A DNA stretch of 45,936 nt. Origin: Metabacillus lacus (lineage in GTDB: Bacteria; Bacillota; Bacilli; Bacillales; Bacillaceae). Location: positions 1 through 45,936 of the forward strand of contig NZ_WKKI01000031.1 in assembly GCF_009674805.1 (NCBI RefSeq), given 5' to 3'. Positions 33,769 to 44,102 of this stretch are shown one piece after another. How positions within the stretch are numbered: position 1 is the first letter of the stretch; every line of letters begins with the position of its first letter. Under the pieces are notes generated by a model, which was not told the DNA's origin, ran no database searches, and was given only the letters and a program-made list of their open reading frames with translations. The translations under genes were made by a program, and so were the position numbers.

Positions 33769-34925
33769 TATTTTTGCTCCTTTTCCTTTTCTTCGAGCGC
33801 TTTCATCCAGGGAGAGACTGCTACAGAAGAGGTGCCCCAGTTCGGAACATGATCTGTAAGAGAATCCATTTTGATTGGTTCTTCAGGCAGAGACGAAGCT
33901 CTTACAAGATGCGGCTCAAGCGAAAAGATGTTTGGCGTTTCTTCTCCGGCAATTTTCTGGTAGGCAAACCGAACCTGCACGCGGCCAACCTCAGCAGGAT
34001 CCGTTGCTGCTGTAGCTTCCCAAGGACTTCCTTCCTGCTGCATCAGCTCCAGATCTTCATCGCTCAAATCAATTCCATATACTTTTATTTCATCGCGGCC
34101 AGCTTGCTGAATCGCACGTGAGGCGCCTTTTGCAAATTCGTCCCATGTGGCAAAAACAGCATCAATATCTCCCTTGTTAGGGTGCTTTTTCAGAATCGCT
34201 TCCATCTGGGTTTGTGTGTCAAGGGCAGTATTGCTACTTGCTGCTCCAAATTTAGCAATCTCTTTAATGTCCGGGTAACGCTGCTTAAAAGCATCATAAA
34301 TAACGTGTCTGCGCTCCATCGGTGTAAAGCCGCCGACCCAGACAGTAACTATGTTTCCTTCGCCGTTCAAATCTTCTGCAAGTGTTTTTAAAGATTTCCA
34401 TGCAAGACTGTAGTCATCCTGATCAATGACAGTAACGCCGTCGAGTGTCAAATCATTATCAAATGCAACTACAGGAATGCCTTTTGCCAAAGCTTTCTCA
34501 ACAGGAACCCTTAAAGCATCGGCACGCCCATGATCTATTAGTATTGCATCAGCATTTTGTGTAATGGCATTTTCAACATATGTAGCCATTTTGGACAAAT
34601 CGTTGTCAGCGTTATAAATTTGAACTTCTCCGCCGAATGTTTCAACCTGTTCTTTCAAGCCGGATATATACTGAGATGAAAAAGTGCCGATTGACATCTG
34701 CATGATTGCTGCTATTTTGACGGGTTTTTGCAGAGCTTCAGGAATCTCGGCAGCTTCTCCGCCTTGTGTAGAAGAAGGAGTTTTCTTTTCAGCAGTTTCG
34801 GATGCTGCTGCCTGAGTCGAGGCTGATTTACTGCTGCTGCCTGCAGCATCCTGTTCGTTTGTGCAGCCTGCAAGCAAAGTGATGCCAAGCGTGAAGGAAA
34901 TAAGAAATTGTTTAGCTTTCCACAT
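33768..34925 (-). CDS. Sugar-binding lipoprotein of the ABC importer (RbsB-like)
   Basis: 385-aa periplasmic-binding-protein-like lipoprotein. Signal peptide with lipobox LLAGC, lipidated C21, then a Ser/Ala/Thr-rich linker of about 45 residues. The mature fold ([24 protein letters not shown].., [54 protein letters not shown]) is that of ribose-type binding proteins. The ATG has GGAGG 8 nt upstream and the gene overlaps the end of mtnA by 14 nt. This overlap ties the transporter to methylthioribose metabolism. Confidence 0.9.
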   Translation of the reverse strand: MWKAKQFLISFTLGITLLAGCTNEQDAAGSSSKSASTQAAASETAEKKTPSSTQGGEAAEIPEALQKPVKIAAIMQMSIGTFSSQYISGLKEQVETFGGEVQIYNADNDLSKMATYVENAITQNADAILIDHGRADALRVPVEKALAKGIPVVAFDNDLTLDGVTVIDQDDYSLAWKSLKTLAEDLNGEGNIVTVWVGGFTPMERRHVIYDAFKQRYPDIKEIAKFGAASSNTALDTQTQMEAILKKHPNKGDIDAVFATWDEFAKGASRAIQQAGRDEIKVYGIDLSDEDLELMQQEGSPWEATAATDPAEVGRVQVRFAYQKIAGEETPNIFSLEPHLVRASSLPEEPIKMDSLTDHVPNWGTSSVAVSPWMKALEEKEKEQK

Positions 34926-35988
34926 ATTGTGCTTCCTCCTTAAATAAGTTTCTGATTTTTGACAAGTAATCTCCGGTTAGGATGCCTCTTTCAGTAACAA
35001 TCCCCGTTATAAGTTCGGAAGGTGTCACATCAAAGGCAGGGTTGAACACATTGACACCTTCTGGCGCGATTCTTACGCCATGCAGATGTGTTACTTCTTC
35101 TGGATTACGTTCCTCAATTGGAATAGATTTACCGCTATCCAGGGAAGGATCAAAGGTAGAGAGGGGAGCTGCAACATAAAACGGAATATCAAACGCTTTT
35201 GCAAGAATGGCAAGATTGTAGGTTCCTATTTTATTAGCTGTGTCTCCATTTGCTGTAATGCGGTCCGCACCAACAATAATGGAAGTAATACCTTTTGATT
35301 TCATTGTATGGGCAGCCATGTTGTCAGTGATCAGGGTTACATCAACACCCGCTTGAAGAAGCTCCCAAGCTGTCAGCCGCGCTCCTTGAAGAACAGGGCG
35401 GGTTTCACAGGCATACACCTCAAGAGAAATATCCTTTTGCTTGGCAAGGTAAAAGGGAGCGAGCGCAGTTCCATATTTTGCAGTGGCAATTGACCCTGCA
35501 TTACAGATGGTCATCACCTTATCTCCTGCTTTGAACAGAGACAAAGCATTCTCTCCGATCAGCCTGCATGTTTCTTCATCTTCAACCTGTATTCGAATAG
35601 CTTCGTGGATTAACAGGGTTTTGGCTTCATTTACAGAAATTGCTTTCTGTGCTGCTTTTACAAGCCTGTCAAGCGCCCAGGCAAGATTAACAGCAGTCGG
35701 CCTGCTTCCTGCCAGATAATCTTTTTGTGAATTCAGTTGCCTGTGAAAGCTGTCAAGGCTGTCTGCAGAGATATCAGCAGCTGACAGTGCCAGGCCGAAC
35801 GCAGCGGCAATGCCGATAGCAGGCGCACCCCGAACTTTTAAAGTGGTAATCGCATCCCAAACATCCTCTATGGTTTTCAGTTCAAGATATTCTGTCTCAT
35901 GAGGAAGCTTTTGCTGATTGAGCAGTGATATAGATGTTTCTTTCCATTCCACGGATCGTGGAATGCAGTTATTGTTATTCTCATGCAT
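34912..35988 (-). CDS. mtnA: Methylthioribose-1-phosphate isomerase
   Basis: 358-aa enzyme that converts 5-methylthioribose-1-phosphate to methylthioribulose-1-phosphate in methionine salvage. Motifs: [14 protein letters not shown], the catalytic C162 in [11 protein letters not shown], and D242 in [19 protein letters not shown], all as in the aIF2B-related isomerase family. It starts 14 bp after mtnK and overlaps the binding-protein gene. Confidence 0.96.
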   Translation of the reverse strand: MHENNNNCIPRSVEWKETSISLLNQQKLPHETEYLELKTIEDVWDAITTLKVRGAPAIGIAAAFGLALSAADISADSLDSFHRQLNSQKDYLAGSRPTAVNLAWALDRLVKAAQKAISVNEAKTLLIHEAIRIQVEDEETCRLIGENALSLFKAGDKVMTICNAGSIATAKYGTALAPFYLAKQKDISLEVYACETRPVLQGARLTAWELLQAGVDVTLITDNMAAHTMKSKGITSIIVGADRITANGDTANKIGTYNLAILAKAFDIPFYVAAPLSTFDPSLDSGKSIPIEERNPEEVTHLHGVRIAPEGVNVFNPAFDVTPSELITGIVTERGILTGDYLSKIRNLFKEEAQYVES

Positions 35989-36002
35989 ATTGTAGTCTCT
36001 CC

Positions 36003-37217
<1,215 letters not shown>

Positions 37218-37321
37218 TCACGATTTCCTCAGGTTAATGAATATTAAAAATTCTTATTGAAACAAAGTGCACAACACTTGTTGCGGACAGTGCTTACATA
37301 ACAGTTCTTCTTTTAACTGCA

Positions 37322-37351
37322 TGAAAAAAGCCTCTTTCGCAAGAAAGAGGC
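37322..37351 (-). terminator. S-box terminator upstream of mtnK
   Basis: GCCTCTTTC (37330-37338) pairs with GAAAGAGGC (37343-37351), loop GCAA. On the minus strand the stem is followed by six Ts. It forms when SAM is bound, shutting off mtnK-mtnA-ABC. Confidence 0.92.
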
Positions 37352-37370
37352 GTGAAGTCTGGCTCCGCAC

Positions 37371-37533
37371 CTCTTATCTCCCAGAAAATATCTTTCTGAT
37401 GGAATTAGCACCGTGCTTTAAAGAGAGTAAGTACTCTCCGGCGCTAAATTGCAGCGCCCCATTTCGCAATGGAATTACAGCCGGTTGCTGTTGGTGTCAT
37501 CGGGCCAAACCCTCGACCAACTCTTGATAAGAG
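37371..37533 (-). promoter_or_regulatory. SAM-I (S-box) riboswitch upstream of mtnK
   Basis: On the minus strand the conserved S-box elements appear in order: CTCTTATCAAGAG (P1 5' arm, 37533-37521), GGAGGG-like GTCGAGGG, GGCCCGATGACACC, GCAACC, GCACGGTGCTAATTCC, then GGGAGATAAGAG closing P1 (37378-37371). A terminator follows 20 nt later. The aptamer binds S-adenosylmethionine. Confidence 0.92.
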
Positions 37534-37632
37534 ATGGATCCTGCAAAGCAGGAATCCTATTAAATTATTATGTCATGCCGCGGCAGCGTAAACTGCCGGA
37601 ATATGATGTTGGAAAGCAATCACTTGTTTGAA

Positions 37633-37662
37633 ATCATAACAGGTGATTTTGAAAACTGTCAA
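37633..37662 (-). promoter_or_regulatory. Promoter of the mtnK-mtnA-ABC operon
   Basis: Minus strand: TTGACA (37662-37657), 18-bp spacer, TATGAT (37638-37633). Start near 37626, giving a leader of about 430 nt. About 90 nt precede the S-box and hold two extra hairpins (37581-37598 and 37536-37557). Confidence 0.7.
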
Positions 37663-37678
37663 TCTTTATTTTGTGTAG

Positions 37679-38464
37679 TCAATCATAGTAAGAAGGGCGG
37701 CGATCTTCAAAAATTGGGATTTGGCTCCTGACTTCAGTTACTTTATCAAGTTGAATGCTTGCAGAGATGCTTTGTTCTGTTTTGCCTGCTTCCGCAAGAA
37801 TTTCTCCCCATGGATCTATGATCATCGAGTGTCCTGCAAATTCATTGCTGGGATCTGAGCCGGAACGGTTACAAGCAACGACAAAACATTGATTTTCAAT
37901 GGCTCTTGCCAAAAGAAGCGTTCTCCAGTGCTCCAGCCTTGCAAGCGGCCATTCTGCTACAATAAACAGCACTTGGGCTCCTCTTGTAGTATGAGTTCTG
38001 ATCCACTCAGGAAATCTGATATCATAGCAAATGAGGCCGGCACTTTTGACGCCTTTCAACGTAAACAGGCTTTTCTCAGAGCCTGGTGCAAGATAATGAT
38101 CCTCATTCATCAGCCTGAACAGGTGAAGTTTGCTGTATTCATGAATGATGCCATCTTCCGGGCTGACAGCAAGCAGCGTGTTTCTTACTTCATTTCCAGT
38201 TCTCTTTGCAACAGATCCGCCCACAATGGAAACTGAATGTTTTCTTGCAAGTTCAGCTAGAAATGATGCTGTCTCCCTGCCGTCTTCATCAGCAATTTCG
38301 TCCAGCCGCTTCAGGTCATATCCTGTTGTCCAAAGCTCAGGAAGCACAATGATATCAGGTTTGTCTTCTGCAGCTTCCCTGATTAGCTGAAGTGCTTTTG
38401 TGAAATTTTCTTCTGGCTTGCCAAAAGCTATGTCAAACTGAAGGCAGGTTATTTTTCTATTCAT
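37679..38464 (-). CDS. mtnU: Nitrilase-family omega-amidase MtnU (methionine salvage)
   Basis: 261-aa carbon-nitrogen hydrolase with the Glu-Lys-Cys triad: E43 in LPELWTTG, K112 in YSKLHLF and C146 in LICYDIRFPE. In this pathway it hydrolyses 2-oxoglutaramate left by the glutamine-dependent transaminase. The ATG at 38464 follows AAGGAG; the frame runs on to 38617 only across the mtnE start region. It is divergent from mtnE with overlapping promoters, so amidase and transaminase are co-expressed. Confidence 0.93.
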   Translation of the reverse strand: MNRKITCLQFDIAFGKPEENFTKALQLIREAAEDKPDIIVLPELWTTGYDLKRLDEIADEDGRETASFLAELARKHSVSIVGGSVAKRTGNEVRNTLLAVSPEDGIIHEYSKLHLFRLMNEDHYLAPGSEKSLFTLKGVKSAGLICYDIRFPEWIRTHTTRGAQVLFIVAEWPLARLEHWRTLLLARAIENQCFVVACNRSGSDPSNEFAGHSMIIDPWGEILAEAGKTEQSISASIQLDKVTEVRSQIPIFEDRRPSYYD

Positions 38465-38488
38465 GCACTCACTCCTTAAAGAATTTCC

Positions 38489-38535
38489 TTTACATTTTGC
38501 TATTAACAATATATGATTTGTGACTGTAATTTCAA
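38489..38535. promoter_or_regulatory. Overlapping divergent promoters of mtnE and mtnU
   Basis: mtnE: TTTACA (38489-38494), 17 bp, TATGAT (38512-38517), plus strand. mtnU: TTGAAA (38535-38530), 16 bp, TATATT (38513-38508), minus strand. The two -10 elements share bases, so the polymerases should compete. No S-box is present for either gene. Confidence 0.6.
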
Positions 38536-38558
38536 GAACTATTTGAGAAGGTGTAAAA

Positions 38559-39731
38559 ATGAAAAAATTCGAACAATCACAATTGCTGGCTTCACTGCCA
38601 AAGCAGTTTTTTGCCACGCTTGTAGAAAAAGTAAATTCCTATGTTCAGCAGGGCTATGATGTTATTAATCTCGGACAGGGAAATCCAGATCAGCCGACGC
38701 CTCAGCATATCGTGGATTCATTAAAGAAGGCAGCTGAAAAACCACAGTACCACAAATATTCGCCGTTTAGAGGACAAATTTTCCTAAAGGATGCTATTTC
38801 ACAATTTTATGAGCGTGAATACGGAGTAGTACTGGATCCGGAAAAAGAAGTAGCTATTTTGTTCGGCGGCAAAGCGGGCCTAGTTGAAATTCCCCAATGT
38901 CTGCTAAATCCGGGAGATGTTGCACTTGTACCTGATCCTGGCTATCCTGATTACTGGTCAGGGGTTGAGCTTGCAAAAGCAAAGATGGCAGTTATGCCCC
39001 TCAAAACGGAAAATTCGTTTCTGCCTGACTACAGTTTGTTATCTGAAGAAGTGCTGAATGAAGCTAAGCTGATGTTTTTGAATTACCCGAATAATCCTAC
39101 CGGGGCAACCGCAACGGAGAAATTTTTCCAGGAAACAGTAGAGCTGGCGAACAGCAGCAATATTTGTGTGGTTCACGATTTTGCTTATGGTGCAATCGGG
39201 TTTGACGGAAAGCGTCCGCGAAGCTTCCTGCAGACGGAAGGGGCGAAAGAAACAGGAATTGAAATATACACCCTTTCCAAAACATACAATATGGCCGGAT
39301 GGCGCATCGGATTTGCAGTCGGAAATCCAAGTGTGATTGAGGCGATCAACCTCTTGCAGGACCATATGTATGTGAGTGTATTCAGTGCTATCCAGGAAGC
39401 TGCAGCTGCTGCACTGCTGGAGGATCAGGAACCTGTCAACAAGCTTGTGGACATGTATGAAGCCCGCAGAAATACGCTGATTACCAGCCTGAATTCAATA
39501 GGCTGGAGTGTTGAAGCGCCACAAGGGTCCTTTTTTGCATGGCTGCCGGTGCCGGAGGGTTACAGCTCTGAGGAATTTTCTGATCTTCTTTTGGAAAAAG
39601 CGCAGGTTGTGGTTGCCCCCGGAGCAGGTTTTGGTGAATATGGCGAGGGCTATGTAAGAGTAGGTCTCCTAACAAGCGAAGACAGGCTGAGAGAAGCAGC
39701 TGAAAGAATAGGTGCGCTGAACTTATTTTGA
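38559..39731 (+). CDS. mtnE: Methionine salvage aminotransferase (KMTB transaminase)
   Basis: 390-aa class I PLP aminotransferase that makes methionine from 2-keto-4-methylthiobutyrate, the last salvage step. PLP-binding K241 lies in YTLSKTYNMAGWR; NYPNNPTG and the C-terminal GEGYVRVGL arginine motif bind substrate. Glutamine is the usual donor in the Bacillus enzyme, matching the divergent amidase. The ATG follows GAAGGTG. Confidence 0.92.
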   Translation: MKKFEQSQLLASLPKQFFATLVEKVNSYVQQGYDVINLGQGNPDQPTPQHIVDSLKKAAEKPQYHKYSPFRGQIFLKDAISQFYEREYGVVLDPEKEVAILFGGKAGLVEIPQCLLNPGDVALVPDPGYPDYWSGVELAKAKMAVMPLKTENSFLPDYSLLSEEVLNEAKLMFLNYPNNPTGATATEKFFQETVELANSSNICVVHDFAYGAIGFDGKRPRSFLQTEGAKETGIEIYTLSKTYNMAGWRIGFAVGNPSVIEAINLLQDHMYVSVFSAIQEAAAAALLEDQEPVNKLVDMYEARRNTLITSLNSIGWSVEAPQGSFFAWLPVPEGYSSEEFSDLLLEKAQVVVAPGAGFGEYGEGYVRVGLLTSEDRLREAAERIGALNLF

Positions 39732-39749
39732 AAATTTCATTCAATAACA

Positions 39750-39778
39750 TTGACAGGTTGAAAATTACATGTCATAAT
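39750..39778 (+). promoter_or_regulatory. Promoter of the mtnWXBD operon
   Basis: TTGACA (39750-39755), 17-bp spacer, CATAAT (39773-39778), about 40 nt before the S-box. Confidence 0.75.
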
Positions 39779-39823
39779 CCATATTAATTTCAATCGAAAT
39801 CATTTGAATAGTATGAACAATTC

Positions 39824-39936
39824 GTTCTTATCAAGAGCAGGTGGAGGGAAAAGCCCTATGAAGCCCGGCAACCGACTTAATTTTCCCAATTAAGCACGGT
39901 GCTAAATCTTGCAGCGTCAGCTGAGAGATAAGGAGA
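39824..39936 (+). promoter_or_regulatory. SAM-I (S-box) riboswitch upstream of mtnW
   Basis: TTCTTATCAAGAGCAGGTGG, then AGGGAAAAGCCC, TATGAAGCCCGGCAACC, GCACGGTGCTAA and GAGAGATAAGGAG follow the S-box order. CTTATC (39826-39831) pairs with GATAAG (39927-39932) as P1. Confidence 0.93.
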
Positions 39937-39953
39937 TGAAAGTATAAACTTTT

Positions 39954-39986
39954 AGCCTTTTCTCGCGCAGCGGTGAAAAGGCTTTT
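39954..39986 (+). terminator. S-box terminator upstream of mtnW
   Basis: AGCCTTTTC (39954-39962) pairs with GAAAAGGCT (39974-39982), followed by TTTTT. It ends 30 bp before mtnW. Confidence 0.92.
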
Positions 39987-40015
39987 TATATGCTTATTGC
40001 AACGGAGGTAATAGT

Positions 40016-41239
40016 ATGGATGAATTGATTGCCAGCTATCTGGTATATGACGAAAAAGGTAATTTAGAAAAAAAGGCCGAAAGCATCGCCTTGGGACTGA
40101 CTGTTGGATCTTGGACGGATTTGCATGCGCTGGAACAAGAGCAGCTCAGAAAACACAAAGGCAGAGTGGTATCTATAAAAGAACTTGATCCTGCAGGCCG
40201 GGCAGCAGGAAAACGGGGTATATTGAAGATCGCCTATCCAACAGCTAACTTCAGCAGTGATATCCCTGCCATTTTAACAACTGTGTTTGGCAAGCTGTCA
40301 CTTGATGGAGAAGTAAAACTCCTGGATCTCTCATTTCCTGACACCCTGAAAAAGACCTTTCCTGGTGCCAAATTTGGTATTCAGGGCATAAGAGAATTGA
40401 CGGGGGTCTACGACAGACCCCTTCTAATGAGCATCTTTAAGGGAGTAATCGGCAGAGATCTGGACTACCTGAAGGATCAGTTGAAGGAGCAGCTCTTGGG
40501 AGGAGTCAACATTGTAAAAGATGATGAAATTCTCTTTGAAAATGAGTCTGCCCCTTTTGAAGAGCGGGTTACGGCAGGAAAAGAAGTTCTGAAAGAAATA
40601 TACGAACAAAGCGGCAGCAGGGCGTTGTATGCTGTCAATTTGACAGGACGCACATCTGAGCTGAAGGATAAGGCAAGAAAAGCTGCAGATCTTGGTGCTA
40701 GTGCCTTATTATTTAATGTATTTGCGTATGGGCTTGATGTTCTTCAGGAGCTTGCAGAGGATCCTCAAATTCAGGTGCCTCTCATGGCACATCCTGCCGT
40801 CAGCGGAGCATTTACTTCTTCAGAAACGTACGGATTTTCACATTCACTGCTGCTTGGCAAATTGCTGAGATATGCGGGTGCTGATTTTTCCTTGTTTCCG
40901 TCACCTTACGGGAGTGTCGCTTTGGAAAAGGAAAAGGCCCTTGGCATTTCACGTGCATGCCATGAAAACGACAGCTTTAAAACCATCCTTCCGGTTCCAT
41001 CAGCGGGAATTCACCCTGGATTGGTCCCGCTGCTGTATCAGGATTTCGGAATTGACAGTGTAATTAATGCGGGGGGCGGCGTACATGGACATCCGCAGGG
41101 TGCACAAGGCGGAGGAAGAGCGTTTACTGCAGCCATAGATGCAGTGCTGCAGGGCATTCCGCTTTCTGAACAGGCACAAAGTCATGAGGACCTCAGCCAG
41201 GCTTTAAACCTTTGGGGATATGCAGAGGCAGCGAAATGA
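40016..41239 (+). CDS. mtnW: 2,3-Diketo-5-methylthiopentyl-1-phosphate enolase (RuBisCO-like)
   Basis: 407-aa RuBisCO-like protein that enolises the diketo intermediate of methionine salvage. [10 protein letters not shown] has the lysine (K168) that is carbamylated and the acidic Mg2+ ligands D170/E171 of the RuBisCO fold. [10 protein letters not shown] and GGGVHGHP are further family motifs. GGAGGT precedes the ATG. First gene of mtnWXBD; its stop overlaps mtnX (ATGA). Confidence 0.95.
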   Translation: MDELIASYLVYDEKGNLEKKAESIALGLTVGSWTDLHALEQEQLRKHKGRVVSIKELDPAGRAAGKRGILKIAYPTANFSSDIPAILTTVFGKLSLDGEVKLLDLSFPDTLKKTFPGAKFGIQGIRELTGVYDRPLLMSIFKGVIGRDLDYLKDQLKEQLLGGVNIVKDDEILFENESAPFEERVTAGKEVLKEIYEQSGSRALYAVNLTGRTSELKDKARKAADLGASALLFNVFAYGLDVLQELAEDPQIQVPLMAHPAVSGAFTSSETYGFSHSLLLGKLLRYAGADFSLFPSPYGSVALEKEKALGISRACHENDSFKTILPVPSAGIHPGLVPLLYQDFGIDSVINAGGGVHGHPQGAQGGGRAFTAAIDAVLQGIPLSEQAQSHEDLSQALNLWGYAEAAK

Positions 41240-41901
41240 GCAGGAAAACAGCCATTATCTGCGACTTTGACGGAACCATAACTAACAGTGACAACATCAT
41301 CGCAATCATGAAAAAGTTTGCACCTCCTCAATGGGAAAAACTGAAGGATGAAGTTCTTTCAGAAGAGATTTCCATCAGGGAAGGTGTGGGAGAGATGTTT
41401 TCTCTTCTAAGTTCATCTCAAAAACAGGAAATTACAAATTATATTTTGAAGCATGCAGCCATTCGGGAAGGATTTGCAGAATTTGCTGCTTTTGCAAAAA
41501 ACAGTGATTATCCGCTCTATATCGTGAGCGGGGGAATTGATTTTTTTGTTGAGCCATTGCTCGAAGGTCTGGTTGACCCTGATTCTATCTTTTGCAATTC
41601 AGCTGATTTTTCCGAATCTGCCATTACCATTCTCTGGCCGCATGAATGTGATCATCTTTGTGAAAATGATTGCGGCTGCTGCAAGCCATCGGTTGTCAGG
41701 AAACTAGCCTTGGAGGATTACCGGAAAATTGTCATAGGTGATTCCATAACGGATCTGCAGGCAGCGAAACTTGCTGATCTTGTTATTGCAAGGGATCTTT
41801 TGCTTCAAAAGTCAAAAGAGTACAATTTGAATTACAAGGAATTTTCGGATTTTCATGATGTCATTTCTATTTTGAAAAAGCTGGAGGAGGTGACAGTATG
41901 A
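41236..41901 (+). CDS. mtnX: 2-Hydroxy-3-keto-5-methylthiopentenyl-1-phosphate phosphatase
   Basis: 221-aa HAD-superfamily phosphatase. Motif I CDFDGTIT carries nucleophile D10 and acid D12; YIVSGG and IGDSITD are motifs II and IV. It has an insertion with clustered cysteines ([12 protein letters not shown]), possibly metal-binding, as in other MtnX proteins. ATG 41236 overlaps the mtnW stop; the frame opens 8 codons earlier without need. It overlaps mtnB by 4 nt. Confidence 0.94.
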   Translation: MSRKTAIICDFDGTITNSDNIIAIMKKFAPPQWEKLKDEVLSEEISIREGVGEMFSLLSSSQKQEITNYILKHAAIREGFAEFAAFAKNSDYPLYIVSGGIDFFVEPLLEGLVDPDSIFCNSADFSESAITILWPHECDHLCENDCGCCKPSVVRKLALEDYRKIVIGDSITDLQAAKLADLVIARDLLLQKSKEYNLNYKEFSDFHDVISILKKLEEVTV

Positions 41902-42527
41902 CAGCTTATAAAGTAAAGTGGCAGGAATTGTCTGACGTGAAGCAGGAGCTGGCTGCAAGGGACTGGTTTCCGGGTACAAGCGGCAATCTAGCCATTAAGG
42001 TAGACTCCAACCCGTTAACTTTCCTTGTAACGGCAAGCGGAAAAGATAAACGTAAGGTAACAGAAGAAGATTTTCTGCTTGTTGATGAAGAAGGGAAGCC
42101 GGCTGAACAGACTTCTTTAAAGCCTTCGGCTGAAACACTCCTTCATGTTGAAATTTATAAAAGAACGAGAGCCGGCTGCAGCCTTCATGTGCATACACTT
42201 GATAATAATGTGATTTCTGAGTTATATGGAGACAAAGGCTTTATTACTTTTCAAGGTCAAGAGCTGATTAAAGCATTTGGCCTTTGGGAAGAAAATGCAA
42301 GCATTACCATCCCGATTATTCCCAATACTGCTTTCATCCCTCAGCTTGCTGATGAATTTGCTCAACATATCAGCGGTGATGCTGGAGCCGTGCTGATTCG
42401 AAATCATGGCATTACAGTATGGGGCAGAGATGCATTTGAGGCAAAAAAATGGCTTGAAGCTTTTGAGTTTTTATTTTCTTATACATTAAAACTGGCATCT
42501 TTGCGCCAGCTGCAAGGAACAAATTAA
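41898..42527 (+). CDS. mtnB: Methylthioribulose-1-phosphate dehydratase
   Basis: 209-aa class II aldolase-like zinc enzyme that dehydrates methylthioribulose-1-phosphate to the diketo compound. [13 protein letters not shown] and the metal pair H97-V-H99 (SLHVHTLD) are visible; a third His is in [10 protein letters not shown]. Coupled to mtnX by an ATGA overlap. Confidence 0.95.
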   Translation: MTAYKVKWQELSDVKQELAARDWFPGTSGNLAIKVDSNPLTFLVTASGKDKRKVTEEDFLLVDEEGKPAEQTSLKPSAETLLHVEIYKRTRAGCSLHVHTLDNNVISELYGDKGFITFQGQELIKAFGLWEENASITIPIIPNTAFIPQLADEFAQHISGDAGAVLIRNHGITVWGRDAFEAKKWLEAFEFLFSYTLKLASLRQLQGTN

Positions 42528-42548
42528 AAAATCTGGGAGGAATATGAC

Positions 42549-43082
42549 ATGGCTACAATTCGTTTTCATGAAAGCAATAAAAGACTAACATCTCAAGAGG
42601 AAGTAACAGCGTTTTTGGAGAAGCAGGAGGTTATTTATGAAAGCTGGGATATTGAAAAGCTGCCGAGCCACCTGAGAGAAAAGTTTCAGCTTTCAGATGA
42701 AGAAAAAAGCGAAATTCTTGAGGTTTATAAAGAAGAAATCAAGGATATCTCTGAAAGAAGAGGCTATCAGGCGCAGGATGTGATTTCGTTATCAGATGCG
42801 ACGCCAAACTTGGATCAACTGCTGCAAAACTTTATACAAGAGCATCACCATACAGATGATGAAGTAAGGTTCATTGTCAGCGGACACGGGATCTTTGCCA
42901 TTCAAGGAGAAGACGGCGAATTTTTTGATGTAGAACTGAATCCGGGAGATCTCATTTCCGTACCTGAAAACACCCGCCATTACTTTACGCTTCAGGAAGA
43001 CCGCAAAGTTGTAGCTGTCCGTATCTTTGTCACCAGTGAAGGCTGGGTTCCGATTTACGAGCAGGATGAAGTGAATGCATAA
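42549..43082 (+). CDS. mtnD: Acireductone dioxygenase
   Basis: 177-aa cupin that cleaves acireductone with O2 to formate and 2-keto-4-methylthiobutyrate (Fe form). Metal ligands H99, H101, E105 in EHHHTDDEVRF and H144 in PENTRHYF. GGGAGGA precedes the ATG. Last gene of the mtnWXBD operon. Confidence 0.96.
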   Translation: MATIRFHESNKRLTSQEEVTAFLEKQEVIYESWDIEKLPSHLREKFQLSDEEKSEILEVYKEEIKDISERRGYQAQDVISLSDATPNLDQLLQNFIQEHHHTDDEVRFIVSGHGIFAIQGEDGEFFDVELNPGDLISVPENTRHYFTLQEDRKVVAVRIFVTSEGWVPIYEQDEVNA

Positions 43083-43090
43083 GAAATTAA

Positions 43091-43134
43091 AAGCTGAAGT
43101 GGAGCTGAATGGCTTCTGCTTCGGCTTTTTTTAT
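43091..43134 (+). terminator. Intrinsic terminator of mtnWXBD
   Basis: AAGCTGAAG (43091-43099) pairs with CTTCGGCTT (43119-43127, one T.G), then a T-run. Confidence 0.85.
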
Positions 43135-43163
43135 TTGGGCTGATTTACTAACGAATAAGAAAC

Positions 43164-43349
43164 ATAAACGGAGCTTTTCCGGCTATATGCTGAAAATCGC
43201 TGTTTTCAGGGGATATAAGGGAATGAATTCCATTTATGGTGCTTAAAAACCTCTATTTCGCGCTATTTAAGCTCTATAGGCGGAATACCTCCGGCTATAT
43301 AAGGCTTTTTTCGTGCTGTTTATTCAATAAGCGGAAATGATACGCTTAT
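43164..43349. repeat. 186-bp structured intergenic repeat, copy A
   Basis: Four 23-nt modules, each with 9-nt arms around a 5-nt loop, start at 43164, 43215, 43276 and 43327 (offsets 0, 51, 112, 163). Arms: ATAAACGGA/TCCGGCTAT, ATAAGGGAA/TCCATTTAT, ATAGGCGGA/TCCGGCTAT and ATAAGCGGA/TACGCTTAT. The same offsets recur at 45629-45814. The region lies between convergent mtnD and fosB and has no coding signal. Confidence 0.85.
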
Positions 43350-43432
43350 TGATCCGGTGAAATGTTAAAACCAGAACTCTAACGTCCATTTATATTTGTT
43401 TCCTCCGCGTTCATTAACCAACATGAAGATCC

Positions 43433-43852
43433 TCAGTAAAACGTCATATGGTCTTTGCTGCTTTTGTAATACGCAAGTCTGTCCTCCAATGTTCCTGTAT
43501 GAAGCTCAAATTTATGGCCGTCAGGATCAGTGAAGTATATGGATGATTTATCTTCTGCTGCTCTGGATCTGCCCTTCAAGACAGTAACATCGAATTGGTG
43601 CAGCCGTTCAAGCCAGGAATTCAAATCTTCTTCTTTTATAGAAAAAGCAATATGTGTATAAGATAAATGTATGTCACTTCTTGGGATGTCCCTTTCTTCA
43701 TTTAGTGCAAGCCAAATGCCGTTAATATCAAAGTAAGCTGTTGATCGTCCGGAAACAAGCAGCTTTCCCTGAAGAACATGCTCATAAAAAAATATGGATG
43801 TTTGAAGGTTACTAACGGAAAACAGCAAATGATTCAGGCCTTCTATTTTCAT
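43433..43852 (-). CDS. fosB: Metallothiol transferase FosB (fosfomycin resistance)
   Basis: 139-aa vicinal-oxygen-chelate protein that adds bacillithiol (or cysteine) to fosfomycin, opening its epoxide. Metal ligands H8 (NHLLFS), H67 (SYTHIAF) and E116 (HKFELHTG) match FosB numbering. It closely follows the FosB pattern ([19 protein letters not shown]). The ATG follows AAAGGATG. Single gene. In B. subtilis fosB is sigma-W controlled, but no clear sigma-W promoter (TGAAAC/CGTA) is seen upstream here. Confidence 0.94.
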   Translation of the reverse strand: MKIEGLNHLLFSVSNLQTSIFFYEHVLQGKLLVSGRSTAYFDINGIWLALNEERDIPRSDIHLSYTHIAFSIKEEDLNSWLERLHQFDVTVLKGRSRAAEDKSSIYFTDPDGHKFELHTGTLEDRLAYYKSSKDHMTFY

Positions 43853-44035
43853 AAGATATCATCCTTTCACAATAAACTCTGCCTATTATTCTACTGTATT
43901 TCACTATGCTGCTGCATGCAATATCAACCAGGAAAAAGTTAGGCCTTTGTCTTCAATTGGAAGAAACAGCATCAGTCAGATTTCATATTATACCGAAATC
44001 TCTGGGGGTCAAATAAACTGATTTTTCCAGAATAA

Positions 44036-44064
44036 TTGACTTTAAAAAATTCTGAATTTACAAT
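44036..44064 (+). promoter_or_regulatory. Promoter of the dipeptidase gene
   Basis: TTGACT (44036-44041), 17-bp spacer, TACAAT (44059-44064). Start near 44071, about 30 nt before the ATG. Confidence 0.7.
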
Positions 44065-44102
44065 TTATAGAAGTAATAAAAATAGAATACAGGAGGGTAT
44101 GT

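Noticed and set aside
37267-37631. Open frames on the plus strand across the mtnK leader
   Set aside because: This DNA is the S-box riboswitch and terminator on the other strand; no SD supports translation.
43853-43990. Sigma-W promoter of fosB
   Set aside because: No TGAAAC/CGTA pair with suitable spacing was found, although fosB is sigma-W dependent in B. subtilis.
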